A stretch of DNA of 64,000 nucleotides. It comes from Parabacteroides johnsonii DSM 18315 (GTDB taxonomy: Bacteria > Bacteroidota > Bacteroidia > Bacteroidales > Tannerellaceae). Below, one piece after another: positions 53,624-62,970 of the stretch; the stretch's first letter is position 1, and each line of letters begins with the position of its first letter. Where the stretch lies: positions 3,782,001 to 3,846,000 of the forward strand of contig NZ_CP102285.1 of the NCBI RefSeq assembly GCF_025151045.1, in the 5' to 3' direction. The position numbers were made by a program, and so were the translations under genes. The notes under the pieces are model-generated. The model did not search any database and had not been told where the DNA came from. It saw nothing but the letters and a program-made list of their open reading frames with translations.

Positions 53624-53651
53624 GGCTGAAAATATTGCCGTATTTTCAGCC
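53624..53651 (+). promoter_or_regulatory. Hairpin in the fecR-susC gap
   Basis: GGCTGAAAAT pairs exactly with ATTTTCAGCC around an 8-base loop. A second small hairpin AAGCG/CGCTT follows near 53658-53673. No T-run follows either. They may attenuate or separate expression of the regulator from the highly expressed outer-membrane genes. Confidence 0.5.
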
Positions 53652-53727
53652 AGGATTAAGCGAGTAACGCTTTAGTGAACCTAAAATTTATTACTAACTA
53701 ATCATTTACAAATGTATGTATTATATT

Positions 53728-56700
53728 ATGAAAAATACGCCATGCGGTGTATATAAATCGTCATGGCTTCGAAAAAGTCTAAATATTATGAGATGTGTTA
53801 TATTATTCATACTATTGGGAACCTTACAGTCTTTTGCTAATTTAAGCTATTCACAGTCGGTGAAATTATCATTGAATATGGAAAATACGACCATACAGGA
53901 AGTTCTCGCTACTATTGAACAAAAAAGTGGTTTCTATTTCACTTATAATTTAGAACAGGTAAAAGTAACTCGTAAGGTTACTGTCAACTTTAAAGATAAG
54001 ACAATTCCCGAAGTCTTGAATGAGCTATTTGCAAAAGAAAATATCCATTATGTGATAAACGATAAGCATATTGCTTTATATAAAGGAAACGAAAGGCAAG
54101 TTACTTTACAAACAAAGAAAAATATAAAAGGTGTGGTAACGGATAAAAACGGAGAACCGATACCGGGCGTCAATATCATTGAAAAAGGAAATCCTACTAA
54201 TGGAACTATTACCGATGTTGATGGAAATTTCGCTTTATCTGTATCTGGAAATTCTGTGTTGGTAGCTTCTTATATAGGATATAATAGAATTGAAATTCAA
54301 GTTAAAGATCGTTCTGTTGTCGATATTACATTATCGGAGGATACGCAAGCATTGGAAGAGGTAGTTGTCGTTGGTTATAGTACCCAAAAGAAAGTAAACT
54401 TGACCGGTTCGGTTTCCACTGTTAATTTTGAAGAAATGTCATCGAGGCCTGTAACCGATGCCTCTCAAGCTCTTAGTAGTGCTTCACCAGGTCTTCAAAT
54501 CATGCAAAGTTCTGGGCAACCTAATGCAGAGAGTTTTTCTTATAACATTCGCGGTGTCGGAACATTGAATTCTTCCAGCCCTCTTATTCTTGTTGATGGA
54601 ATGGAACAAAGCATTAGTATGGTTAATCCTTCTGATATAGCCAATGTCTCTATCCTTAAAGATGCAGCTTCTTGTGCTATATATGGAAACCGTGGTGCTA
54701 ACGGTGTTATCCTTATCACGACCAAAAACGGCACGGATGGTAAAATTAGTGTGACGTATGATGGTACAGTCTCATATAATGAACCTTTCAAAATTGTTCA
54801 TACAATTTCGGATTATGTTCTGTATATGAAATTGATGAATGAATCATCTAATAACTTGGGAAACTCCGATATGTTTTCTCAGAGTTCTATTGATCTTTGG
54901 GAAGCCGCTAAAGCTGATCCTAACGGAATTTCTGCTTCGGGTTATCCGAACTATGTCGCCTATCCCAATACTGACTGGTGGGATGAGATTTATACGAAGC
55001 AATGGATGCATAAGCACACGATTTCACTCAATGGCAAGGAGAAGAAAACAGGTTATTCAATGAGCTTTTCCTATATAGATAATCCGGGTATCATGAAGAA
55101 TACGGGATATAATCGCTATATGGGACGTGTGAACTTGTATTCTGATATTACCGACTGGTTGCGGGTTGGAACTCGTACATCGGGAAATGTTACCGATCAA
55201 GAAGTCAGTGTTACCAGTTATAATGGGAGTAGCCATATCAATTCTATGAACACGGAAAAGATGGTTCCTTGTATATATCCGTATTATGATGGAAAATATG
55301 GTGCACCGGAAGGACCTGAAGAAGATCCGCAGTCGCATAACGGACTTTGGGATAATGTATTGAATGGGTTTGACAAATATTCACAGCTTTACACGGAGTG
55401 GTATGCTCAAGTCAAGTTTCTGAAATATTTTACATATAACTTTGATTTTTATTATCAGGATCTTCGCCGGGAGCGAAAAGTATCGGACGCTTCCATTGGA
55501 AAGTTCAGTTTTTCTAAGGGAGCTTATTCAACAGGAGCCAATGACCCGTCAACTCTTTATACTCGTATGTATTATACAAGGACGAATCGTACGAAGTTGA
55601 ATCATTTACTTAATTATAACCAGTCTTTTGGCATTCATGATGTGTCGGCAATGGTTGGTTATGAGGAAGAAACGTATGATTACAGGGAGACGAATGTGAG
55701 TAAGCTGGGACTTACAGATGCCGCTGTAAATGACCTTAATGCCGCTACAACACCTTATTCGACGGCTGGTTATGGGACTGAATATGCTGCCCGTTCGGTG
55801 TTCGGACGTGCGAATTATGCTTATAAGAGCAGATATTTGCTTGAGTTTAACTTACGCTATGATGGCTCGTCGAGATTTTCTCCTGATTATCGTTGGGGAG
55901 CTTTCCCTTCTTTTTCGGCTGGTTGGCGTATGAATGAGGAGTCGTGGCTTAAACCGGTACAGTGGCTGACAAACTTAAAGCTTCGTGCTTCTTGGGGTAA
56001 GTTGGGTAACAATGCAATCGGTAATTATGATTGGCAGTCTGTATATTCGGCAGCAAATTATTCTACCGGTCAAGCTCTGACAAGTGGTATTGCCATCACT
56101 TCTATTGCCAATGCCGCTCTTACTTGGGAAGAGACAGCTGTTACCAATGTCGGTCTTGATTTTGGTTTCTTTGATAATAAATTGAATGGTAATATGGATG
56201 TTTATAATAAGTTGACTACCGGAATTCTGTACACTCCTGATATGTATATGGTAATGGGAAATGCGACTGCTCCGAAAGCGAATATTGCGGAAGTTACGAA
56301 TAGGGGTATTGAATTGGAGCTCGGATGGAGGGATAATATCGGCAAGGATTTCAGCTATAGCATTAAAGGTCAGTTCTCTTTTAATAAAAATTTTGTCAGC
56401 AAATATAAAGGTAAATTGGAAAAAGGATGGAATAAGGAACATACGGAATATTCTACTAATATAGGAGATGTTTCTACTGGTAGTACTACGAGAGTTATCG
56501 AAGGACGTCAGATTAATGAGTTTTACCTTCCTAACGTTTATAACGGTAACGGCTCATATTTCAATGCGGACGGTACAGTCAATATAAATGGTGGTCCTAA
56601 AGATGGCATGATCCGTACGGAAAACGATATGCAATGGCTTCAAGCCATGCAAGCGGCAGGTTATACTTTCCAACCTTATAATAATATTGCTAAAAATGCA

Positions 56701-57294
56701 CTTTGGTATGGCGAGTATATTTATGCAGATGCGAATGGGGATGGAGTTTATGGTAATTCATATGATTCTGAATTTCAGGGAACTTCAACAACTCCTAAAT
56801 ATAATTTTGGTATCCAGGCCAGTGCAAATTGGAAAGATTTCGATCTTTCTATGACTTGGGGTGGATCTGCTGGATTTAGTATTTATTACTATGGTAAGGC
56901 AAGGAATTCAAGTGAAACGACTTATGGTTATGCAATTCCGGATGCGGTAGCGAATGACCATTATTTCTATGATCCTGAAAATCCATCGGATCCGAGAACC
57001 AATCTGTCTTCAAAACAACCCCGTTTAGTTAATGTATCGGGAGCTCAGAGTTCGGCAAGTTCTTCGCTTCATTTGGAGAAAGGGAATTTCATTAAACTTA
57101 GAAATTTGACTTTAGGATATACAATGCCTAAAAGTATTTCTAAAAAGTTCTATGTTGAAAGACTTCGTGTTTATGCTTCCGGAGAGAATCTTTTTGCGAT
57201 TACTGGCTTTTCCGGTATGGATCCTGAAATGCGTGTTAGCATGGGATATTCTACTATGCGTCAGTATGCATTTGGTATTAATTTAACATTCTAA
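53728..57294 (+). CDS. SusC/RagA family TonB-dependent outer-membrane transporter with STN domain
   Basis: A 1188-residue protein (an ATG four codons upstream is possible). After a long signal region (CVILFILLGTLQSFANLSYS) comes an STN domain at about 50-120 (NTTIQEVLATIEQKSGFYFT), the signalling part that talks to FecR. A carboxypeptidase-regulatory-like beta domain follows (IKGVVTDKNGEPIPGVNIIE, about 135-215). The plug domain carries GVGTLNSSSPLILVDGME and DAASCAIYGNRGANGVILI. The 22-strand barrel ends YAFGINLTF with terminal Phe. It imports a ligand handed over by the SusD lipoprotein, powered by TonB. The STN domain and upstream sigma/FecR pair show trans-envelope signalling. Substrate unknown. 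Confidence 0.95.
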   Translation: MKNTPCGVYKSSWLRKSLNIMRCVILFILLGTLQSFANLSYSQSVKLSLNMENTTIQEVLATIEQKSGFYFTYNLEQVKVTRKVTVNFKDKTIPEVLNELFAKENIHYVINDKHIALYKGNERQVTLQTKKNIKGVVTDKNGEPIPGVNIIEKGNPTNGTITDVDGNFALSVSGNSVLVASYIGYNRIEIQVKDRSVVDITLSEDTQALEEVVVVGYSTQKKVNLTGSVSTVNFEEMSSRPVTDASQALSSASPGLQIMQSSGQPNAESFSYNIRGVGTLNSSSPLILVDGMEQSISMVNPSDIANVSILKDAASCAIYGNRGANGVILITTKNGTDGKISVTYDGTVSYNEPFKIVHTISDYVLYMKLMNESSNNLGNSDMFSQSSIDLWEAAKADPNGISASGYPNYVAYPNTDWWDEIYTKQWMHKHTISLNGKEKKTGYSMSFSYIDNPGIMKNTGYNRYMGRVNLYSDITDWLRVGTRTSGNVTDQEVSVTSYNGSSHINSMNTEKMVPCIYPYYDGKYGAPEGPEEDPQSHNGLWDNVLNGFDKYSQLYTEWYAQVKFLKYFTYNFDFYYQDLRRERKVSDASIGKFSFSKGAYSTGANDPSTLYTRMYYTRTNRTKLNHLLNYNQSFGIHDVSAMVGYEEETYDYRETNVSKLGLTDAAVNDLNAATTPYSTAGYGTEYAARSVFGRANYAYKSRYLLEFNLRYDGSSRFSPDYRWGAFPSFSAGWRMNEESWLKPVQWLTNLKLRASWGKLGNNAIGNYDWQSVYSAANYSTGQALTSGIAITSIANAALTWEETAVTNVGLDFGFFDNKLNGNMDVYNKLTTGILYTPDMYMVMGNATAPKANIAEVTNRGIELELGWRDNIGKDFSYSIKGQFSFNKNFVSKYKGKLEKGWNKEHTEYSTNIGDVSTGSTTRVIEGRQINEFYLPNVYNGNGSYFNADGTVNINGGPKDGMIRTENDMQWLQAMQAAGYTFQPYNNIAKNALWYGEYIYADANGDGVYGNSYDSEFQGTSTTPKYNFGIQASANWKDFDLSMTWGGSAGFSIYYYGKARNSSETTYGYAIPDAVANDHYFYDPENPSDPRTNLSSKQPRLVNVSGAQSSASSSLHLEKGNFIKLRNLTLGYTMPKSISKKFYVERLRVYASGENLFAITGFSGMDPEMRVSMGYSTMRQYAFGINLTF

Positions 57295-57325
57295 TTATTT
57301 TGGAAACAGCTAATATATTGAAAAT

Positions 57326-59218
57326 ATGAAAAATTTATTCAGAAAAATAGCTATCATCGGAACTTTATGGGGTATGTTGTTTGGTTTAGGAGGATGTGCC
57401 GGCGATCTTCTTGATACATCTCCAAGTTATAGTTTTTCGAGTTCAAATGTGTGGACCAGCCCTATTCTTGCCCGTGCGGCTGTGATGGGTGTATATAATG
57501 AACTGTATGAGAAATTCTCTAAAAATTACGATAGTCCTTCTATTGGTATCCCGTTCGATGCCTGGTCATCCGTAATGGATATCGATATGAACTGGAAAAA
57601 TAATTGTTTTGTGATTTCTGGTTCTTGTACGCCTTCGAATGGAAATGTCGGTAATCATTATAAATATTATTATACGATTGTGTATAGGGCTAATGATGTT
57701 ATCAACAACATTGATAATGTCCCGGAAATGGAGGACGGCGAGAAAGCGCGACTGAAAGCCGAATGTAAATTTCTGCGTGCTTGGGCGTATTATCATTTGA
57801 ATGTTTTGTGGAGAGGTGTTCCTATCTATACGGAAAATGTGGAGAGTTCGGAAGCAACCAAAGCGCGTTCATCGGAAGCTGAAGTATGGAAGCAAGTTCT
57901 TTCAGATCTTACGGATTGTATTAATGAGCCTAATCTTCCCGGTAAATATGCTCAAGGTAATAGTAGTTATGGACGTATAACAAAAGGTGCTGCTTATGCT
58001 TTCAGAGGTTATGCTTATCAGTTTATGGGAGATTATGCTAAAGCTCTTGCAGACTTTGAAGCAATTGAAGGACTTGGATATTCACTTTACAGTCCGAGTA
58101 ACGGCGTAAAAGGAAACAGAGATTTCTTTCAGCTCTTTAAACCGGCTAATGAACAGTGCGATGAGATGATTTTTTCAGTACAGTGTGTTGAGACAAGTGG
58201 GATGGGAAACCCGAGAGGAATCAATTATGGTAATCGTTGTACGGGTGGTTCTGCTTGGAACAATTATCTCCCGAATCCTGCTTTTGTGGAAATGTATGAG
58301 TGTGCGGACGGCTCCGAATTTGATTGGGAAAAATATTGTCCCGGATGGCATTCAATGACTCCCCAGGAAAGGGTTGCTTTCTTTCTGCGTGACGGACTTC
58401 AATCCGGTAAAGGAGAATGGGGAACAACTGAAGCGACTTCTAATTATCAGGCTCTTTATAATAATATGGTTTCTTATGGTGCCGATATGAGCAAATATTT
58501 GGATCAAGGGAATGAGGCGAGAATACGTCAGGCATATGAAGATCGTGATCCGCGCCTGATGCAATCGATTATAACTCCTTACTCGACTTACGACGGGAAT
58601 CAGGCAGGTGTAGGAAATCATACCTGGACCCTCCGCTGGCCGTACATTCTGGATGCTGGAGAACCTTATGATATCCGTACAGACACAAATTCTAAATTTT
58701 ATTATCTTTGGAGGAAATATGTAACAGAGAATGATGAATGTACGACTCGTTGGGTATATTCCGAAGATATTATACTTTGCCGTTATGCTGAAATTCTTCT
58801 TAGGCGGGCTGAATGTTTAAATGAGTTAGGCAGGACGAGTGAGGCTGTTGCTTTTGTAAATAAAGTAAGACAGCGTGTTGGACATGTTCTTCTTAATGAT
58901 CAGGCTTATCCTGCGACTGTTGTGAGTGGACAAGAGAATATGCGGCAACGCATTCGTAAAGAATTTTATGTTGAACTTGGAGGTGAAGACTCTATGTTCT
59001 TTAACGAACTTCGTTGGGGTACATGGTACGACAGGAAGTTTAAGGATCATTCTTCCGGACAGGTAGGAGAACTTAATACGAATGGTTTGATGCAGATTTG
59101 GGGCGAGACTACTTACAAGCATCTTAGCGTTGGTGAACAGATAAAGATTTGGCCGATCCCAGCAAAGGAAAGAGAGATGAATTCAAATCTTACGCAGAAT
59201 CCGGGTTGGCAGGATTAA
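57326..59218 (+). CDS. SusD/RagB family surface nutrient-binding lipoprotein
   Basis: A 630-residue lipoprotein with signal MKNLFRKIAIIGTLWGMLFG and a Cys in GLGGCAGDLLDTSP. TPR-like helices of the SusD fold are recognisable (KARLKAECKFLRAWAYYHLN, GRITKGAAYAFRGYAYQFMG). The C-terminal block EILLRRAECLNELGRTSEAV, EFYVELGGEDSMFFNELRWG and the ending IWPIPAKEREMNSNLTQNPG are strong family marks. It caps the SusC barrel and selects the ligand. It starts 31 bases after susC. Confidence 0.95.
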   Translation: MKNLFRKIAIIGTLWGMLFGLGGCAGDLLDTSPSYSFSSSNVWTSPILARAAVMGVYNELYEKFSKNYDSPSIGIPFDAWSSVMDIDMNWKNNCFVISGSCTPSNGNVGNHYKYYYTIVYRANDVINNIDNVPEMEDGEKARLKAECKFLRAWAYYHLNVLWRGVPIYTENVESSEATKARSSEAEVWKQVLSDLTDCINEPNLPGKYAQGNSSYGRITKGAAYAFRGYAYQFMGDYAKALADFEAIEGLGYSLYSPSNGVKGNRDFFQLFKPANEQCDEMIFSVQCVETSGMGNPRGINYGNRCTGGSAWNNYLPNPAFVEMYECADGSEFDWEKYCPGWHSMTPQERVAFFLRDGLQSGKGEWGTTEATSNYQALYNNMVSYGADMSKYLDQGNEARIRQAYEDRDPRLMQSIITPYSTYDGNQAGVGNHTWTLRWPYILDAGEPYDIRTDTNSKFYYLWRKYVTENDECTTRWVYSEDIILCRYAEILLRRAECLNELGRTSEAVAFVNKVRQRVGHVLLNDQAYPATVVSGQENMRQRIRKEFYVELGGEDSMFFNELRWGTWYDRKFKDHSSGQVGELNTNGLMQIWGETTYKHLSVGEQIKIWPIPAKEREMNSNLTQNPGWQD

Positions 59219-59243
59219 TCTGTAAAATGTGAATAGCGAAAAT

Positions 59244-59275
59244 AAGAGGTATAAAATGAAAGGTTTATATCTCTT
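59244..59275 (+). promoter_or_regulatory. Hairpin in the susD-phosphoesterase gap
   Basis: AAGAGGTATAAA pairs with TTTATATCTCTT (one G-T pair) around an 8-base loop. A/T-rich bases follow but no T-run. It may stabilise the susCD message end. Confidence 0.45.
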
Positions 59276-59305
59276 ATTATTTACATCATATAAAATATCT
59301 ATATC

Positions 59306-60439
59306 ATGAAACGAAGAGCATTTTTAACGACTAGTGCAACATCGCTTGCAGGTTTAGTATTTGGAAGCCGATTGTCCTATTTATCTGAATCGAACCTGGA
59401 GAAAAAATATTCAATCGTATTGTTAGGTGATACACACTTTGATACGGAACCGGCCAGTGTGTATCATGCAGACTATAATGAACCGGTAGAATGGTTGAAT
59501 CGGGTACAGCGTGCTGAATTTGCCCGTAATGGGGAAATGTGGCGAGAGCGTTGCCCTTTGTTACTTAAACGGGCTGCCCAACTGATTGGCACTGACACCA
59601 AAATGGTATTTCAATTGGGCGACTTGATTCAAGGAGATTGCGGTAATCCGGAGGTTCACAAAAAAATGTTAGATGACGTGATGAACCGCTTTAAGTCAGA
59701 ACTTCATGGTTTGCCTTTTGTGACTGTAACGGGTAATCATGATATCCGTGGAACGAACGCAAAAGAGGCTTATCATACTTATATGCCGGAACGGATGTCT
59801 GAGGAATTAGGAAAACCCATTACGCATACGAACTTTTTTTTCACGATCGGCGATGATGCATATATTGTATTGGATTTTAATGATCCGGATGATACACTCA
59901 TTGATCAGATGCTAAAAGAGTGTGAAGGAGCTCGACATACATTCGTATTGACTCACGGTCCGGTTCTGCCCTATGACGGAGGAAGTTGCCGATGGTTCTT
60001 CCACGGAGGGAAGTCGGCTGAAGAGACTGCTGCGCGTAGACATTTTCGTAAAGTATTTGCCCAGCGGAACGTCTTGTGTATCTGTGGGCATATTCATACG
60101 ACTGAACTGGCTGATTGGCATGGGGATGGTGGCCGTATTACACAAATGACGGTCAATAGTGTCTGGTCTAAACCGGAATTAGGAACCTATTCTTGTACGT
60201 CGGATCAGCCGCAGGGTTATGGTAATATTCACGAAATGGCTAAATACAAGAAAAAAGAGGATGGATCCAAATATGAGGACGACAGTGGACTGTTGAATGA
60301 ATATAAACCAGGTCTGAAAACCTACATCCGTTCGATTTCGGCAGGCTCTTATAAAATGAATGTTTCTGACCGGCATGTGACTATCGATTTCTATGCTGGT
60401 AATTCAAAGAAGATTAGTAAACATTTCGTGCTAAGGTGA
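59306..60439 (+). CDS. Exported calcineurin-like metallophosphoesterase
   Basis: A 377-residue protein with a Tat-like N terminus (MKRRAFLTTSATSLAGLVFG, twin Arg and a hydrophobic stretch). The metallophosphoesterase motifs are all present: GDTHFD (41-46), GDLIQGD near 106-112, GNHDIRG near 143-149, a conserved His in LTHGP near 215, and GHIHTTE near 258-264. It should bind two metals and cleave a phosphomono- or diester in the periplasm. It lies 87 bases after susD and is followed by a metallo-beta-lactamase-fold hydrolase, which suggests the locus handles a phosphorylated substrate. Confidence 0.9.
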   Translation: MKRRAFLTTSATSLAGLVFGSRLSYLSESNLEKKYSIVLLGDTHFDTEPASVYHADYNEPVEWLNRVQRAEFARNGEMWRERCPLLLKRAAQLIGTDTKMVFQLGDLIQGDCGNPEVHKKMLDDVMNRFKSELHGLPFVTVTGNHDIRGTNAKEAYHTYMPERMSEELGKPITHTNFFFTIGDDAYIVLDFNDPDDTLIDQMLKECEGARHTFVLTHGPVLPYDGGSCRWFFHGGKSAEETAARRHFRKVFAQRNVLCICGHIHTTELADWHGDGGRITQMTVNSVWSKPELGTYSCTSDQPQGYGNIHEMAKYKKKEDGSKYEDDSGLLNEYKPGLKTYIRSISAGSYKMNVSDRHVTIDFYAGNSKKISKHFVLR

Positions 60440-60528
60440 TAAACGTGTACTCATCCGGATATGGCTTTATTGAATGTGACGCGAAAGTAGGATGAAATTT
60501 TACGAGCGAAAATTAAATAATTATTCAA

Positions 60529-61551
60529 ATGAGAAAGAGTGTATTTTTATTGTCATTGTTTGTTTTGCCATTGTATATGTTGTTACAAGCACAGGAAAAA
60601 ACGGTACCTTTTTGGGGTAAGCAGGAAGTGTACCTGATTAATCAAACTGAAAAAACGTTCCATCTGGTAGACGCTCTCTTAAAAGAGAATCCTCCTTCTT
60701 CTGGTAATCCGGCATTGGCTCGTAAAGCAGCATTGCAATTATTGGATGGCATATTCCATGATACGCGTTTGGATGGTAGTGGAACGCTTTCTCAGTTTAT
60801 GGAATCTCGTTTGGGTGGACTTTTGGAAAATATGCAGAAACCTTTGGAAGAGGGTATGAAAGTGTATAAACTTTATAATGACGGATTTATCGTAAAGACA
60901 AAAAGTATCGCTGTTGCTTTTGACTTGTATCGTGGGGGAGCGATGAAGGAATCTTCTTCTTTGATTTCGGATAAAACGATGCAAGCTATTGTTGCTCAGT
61001 GCGACATTATGTTCCTTTCTCATAATCATCCGGACCATATAGATCCGGTTGTCGTAAAGATGTTTACAGATATGGGAAAACAGGTGATTGCTCCGAACAA
61101 TAGTTTGGTAGGAAATGAATTGGTGACCCACATTCGTTCAGAGCAGATTATCGATAGGGAATTTAAAACAAAGGGGGGCAAACTGGATGTAAAAATATTA
61201 CCAGGGCATCAAAGTGAACTGATTAACAATATCCATGTAGTGACGACTCCTGAAGGCTTTACTTTCGCACATACAGGTGATCAGTATAATGAAGAGGACT
61301 TGACGTGGTTATTTGATGTGAAAACAAAAATTCCTGCATTGGATGTTTTGTTGATCAATTGTTGGGCGAATCGTTTGTCCGATACAATTGAAGGATTCGA
61401 TCCAAAATTCGTGATTACAGGGCATGAAAATGAATTAGGACATGCGATTGATCATCGTGAGTCCTATTGGACTTCATTTATTAAATTGGAGGACGTTAAA
61501 AGGCCCAGTTGCTTAATGACGTGGGGAGAGACCTATTGGTATAAACGATAG
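60529..61551 (+). CDS. Exported metallo-beta-lactamase-fold hydrolase
   Basis: A 340-residue protein with signal peptide MRKSVFLLSLFVLPLYMLLQ. The zinc motif is SHNHPDHID with His165, His167, Asp169 and His170. Further ligands are likely in ILPGHQSE near 222, in FAHTGDQYNEED near 247 and in FVITGHENELGHA near 301. The layout resembles lipid- or phosphodiester-cleaving members such as the NAPE-PLD/UlaG-like branch rather than true beta-lactamases. It ends the SusC/D locus; a hairpin follows at 61570. The substrate is unknown. Confidence 0.82.
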   Translation: MRKSVFLLSLFVLPLYMLLQAQEKTVPFWGKQEVYLINQTEKTFHLVDALLKENPPSSGNPALARKAALQLLDGIFHDTRLDGSGTLSQFMESRLGGLLENMQKPLEEGMKVYKLYNDGFIVKTKSIAVAFDLYRGGAMKESSSLISDKTMQAIVAQCDIMFLSHNHPDHIDPVVVKMFTDMGKQVIAPNNSLVGNELVTHIRSEQIIDREFKTKGGKLDVKILPGHQSELINNIHVVTTPEGFTFAHTGDQYNEEDLTWLFDVKTKIPALDVLLINCWANRLSDTIEGFDPKFVITGHENELGHAIDHRESYWTSFIKLEDVKRPSCLMTWGETYWYKR

Positions 61552-61569
61552 CTTGATTTTTATTAACTA

Positions 61570-61605
61570 TTATCCGGATTTCTGAATATGCAGGAATCCG
61601 GATAA
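61570..61605 (+). terminator. Hairpin after the MBL-fold gene, probable terminator
   Basis: TTATCCGGATT pairs exactly with AATCCGGATAA around a 14-base loop. The T tract that follows is poor (GGTGCTATTTGGG), so termination may be partial. Confidence 0.55.
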
Positions 61606-61967
61606 GGTGCTATTTGGGTTCTGTTTTTATTTAAAAGTTGGCATGTTTTCGTTAGTCAGGTGCAATTTGCCATATGATAAATTACAATAACCTCTTTTTG
61701 TGTCCTTTTTCTATTTTACTTGAAGTTTCAGTTTGTTTTCATCTTGCTTTGTGCTCTGATTTCGGTACTTAAGGCTGATTGCGAACGTTATGAAGTTGGC
61801 ATATTGTCCGAATATTGGCTCCGTTTTGTCAGCCAGAACTGAAAAAACGCAACAATGTGGTAAACCTTAACTGCCGGAGAATCGAATATTTGCAGGCAAG
61901 GTCGAGACATAGGCCATTTGTGGAAAAAATTTTTTTCGTCTTTTCGCCGTGAGGTGCGCAGGAATTT

Positions 61968-62083
61968 ACCACGACGACCGTCTTTGTAGTTGTGAACTGC
62001 CTGGTTCATGGGTAACGACAACCGTTTTTATGGCGATGAAGTCTTTTATCATGGCGGTGGCGACCGTCTTTGTGGTGATAAAC
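61968..62083. repeat. Three decayed tandem repeats, period about 42-44 bases
   Basis: Units centred on ACCGTCTTTGTAGTTGTGAA (61977), ACCGTTTTTATGGCGATGAA (62021) and ACCGTCTTTGTGGTGATAAA (62063) are spaced 44 and 42 bases apart. In one frame or another they read TTTVFVVVN-like, but no single open frame spans them with a start. They lie in the 811-base gap 61552-62362, otherwise without a supported gene. Confidence 0.6.
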
Positions 62084-62362
62084 GGCAAATAGATGGAGAA
62101 AAACTCGCTTTTCCCAAGAAAAAGCGATGTCTGAATTTATTCTATCGTTGAGTTATCCTAATGTTAAATAAATCATTAATTACAATAAGGGGAGGGAGAT
62201 AAGATGCCAATTGAAAGGTATTTATTCGTTCAGCACACGAAATGAACTTTTTCTTTCAATCGTTAAAAAGCCTCCTATAAGTAAAAATATAACTTTTCCG
62301 TAAGTAGTTTTCCCGAATAAATCGTCTATACTTGTAGAAACGTTTCTTTGTTAGCATGTGTT

Positions 62363-62914
62363 ATGGATAGACCGAAGGAGGATGATCGAGAGTTGATTCA
62401 GTTCAAGGAGTTATATAAATCAAATGCTCCGATGCTGATTTTTTATGCAGGAAAGTATGTAAATGCTATTACTGCAGAGGATCTGGTGCAGGATGTGTTT
62501 CTTAAAGTCTGGCAAAAGAGGACTTTTTTGTTCCTGAAAGAAGGGATTAAAACTTATTTGTATCGCTCCGTTCAACATGCCTGTTTAGATTATCTGAAGC
62601 ATCAGGAGGTAAAAGGTGATTATATTAATGCCGTCACTACCAAATTAAAAATAGAAGAGATATATTACAATGACGATCCGCAATCCTTGTTTGCGGAAGA
62701 CGAGCGCCTGGAGCTTATCTATAAAGAGATGGATAAGTTGCCGGATAAGTGTCGTGAAATCTTTACAATGTCCTATCTGGAAGAACGAAAAACTTCGGAA
62801 ATAGCTGTACTGCTTAATATTTCCACTCGTACGGTGGAGGCACAACTTTATAAAGCATTGAAGATTTTACGGGGTATTTTGCTTAGCTGTTTGATTTTTC
62901 TTTCAAATTTTTGA
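62363..62914 (+). CDS. Second ECF sigma factor
   Basis: A 183-residue ECF sigma starting MDRPKEDDRELIQFKELYKS; an upstream TTG would add five residues. Region 2 is PMLIFYAGKYVNAITAEDLV and QDVFLKVWQKRTFL; region 4 is LPDKCREIFTMSYLEERKTS and VLLNISTRTVEAQLYKALKI, a helix-turn-helix. It is followed 56 bases later by a FecR gene. The pair should regulate a further SusC/D locus beyond the right edge. It differs clearly from the sigma factor at 51955, so the two are separate systems. Confidence 0.93.
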   Translation: MDRPKEDDRELIQFKELYKSNAPMLIFYAGKYVNAITAEDLVQDVFLKVWQKRTFLFLKEGIKTYLYRSVQHACLDYLKHQEVKGDYINAVTTKLKIEEIYYNDDPQSLFAEDERLELIYKEMDKLPDKCREIFTMSYLEERKTSEIAVLLNISTRTVEAQLYKALKILRGILLSCLIFLSNF

Positions 62915-62970
62915 GAATTGCGTAAGTAGATCTGAAGAGATAATCGTGTATAATATAAACGAACATCGGA

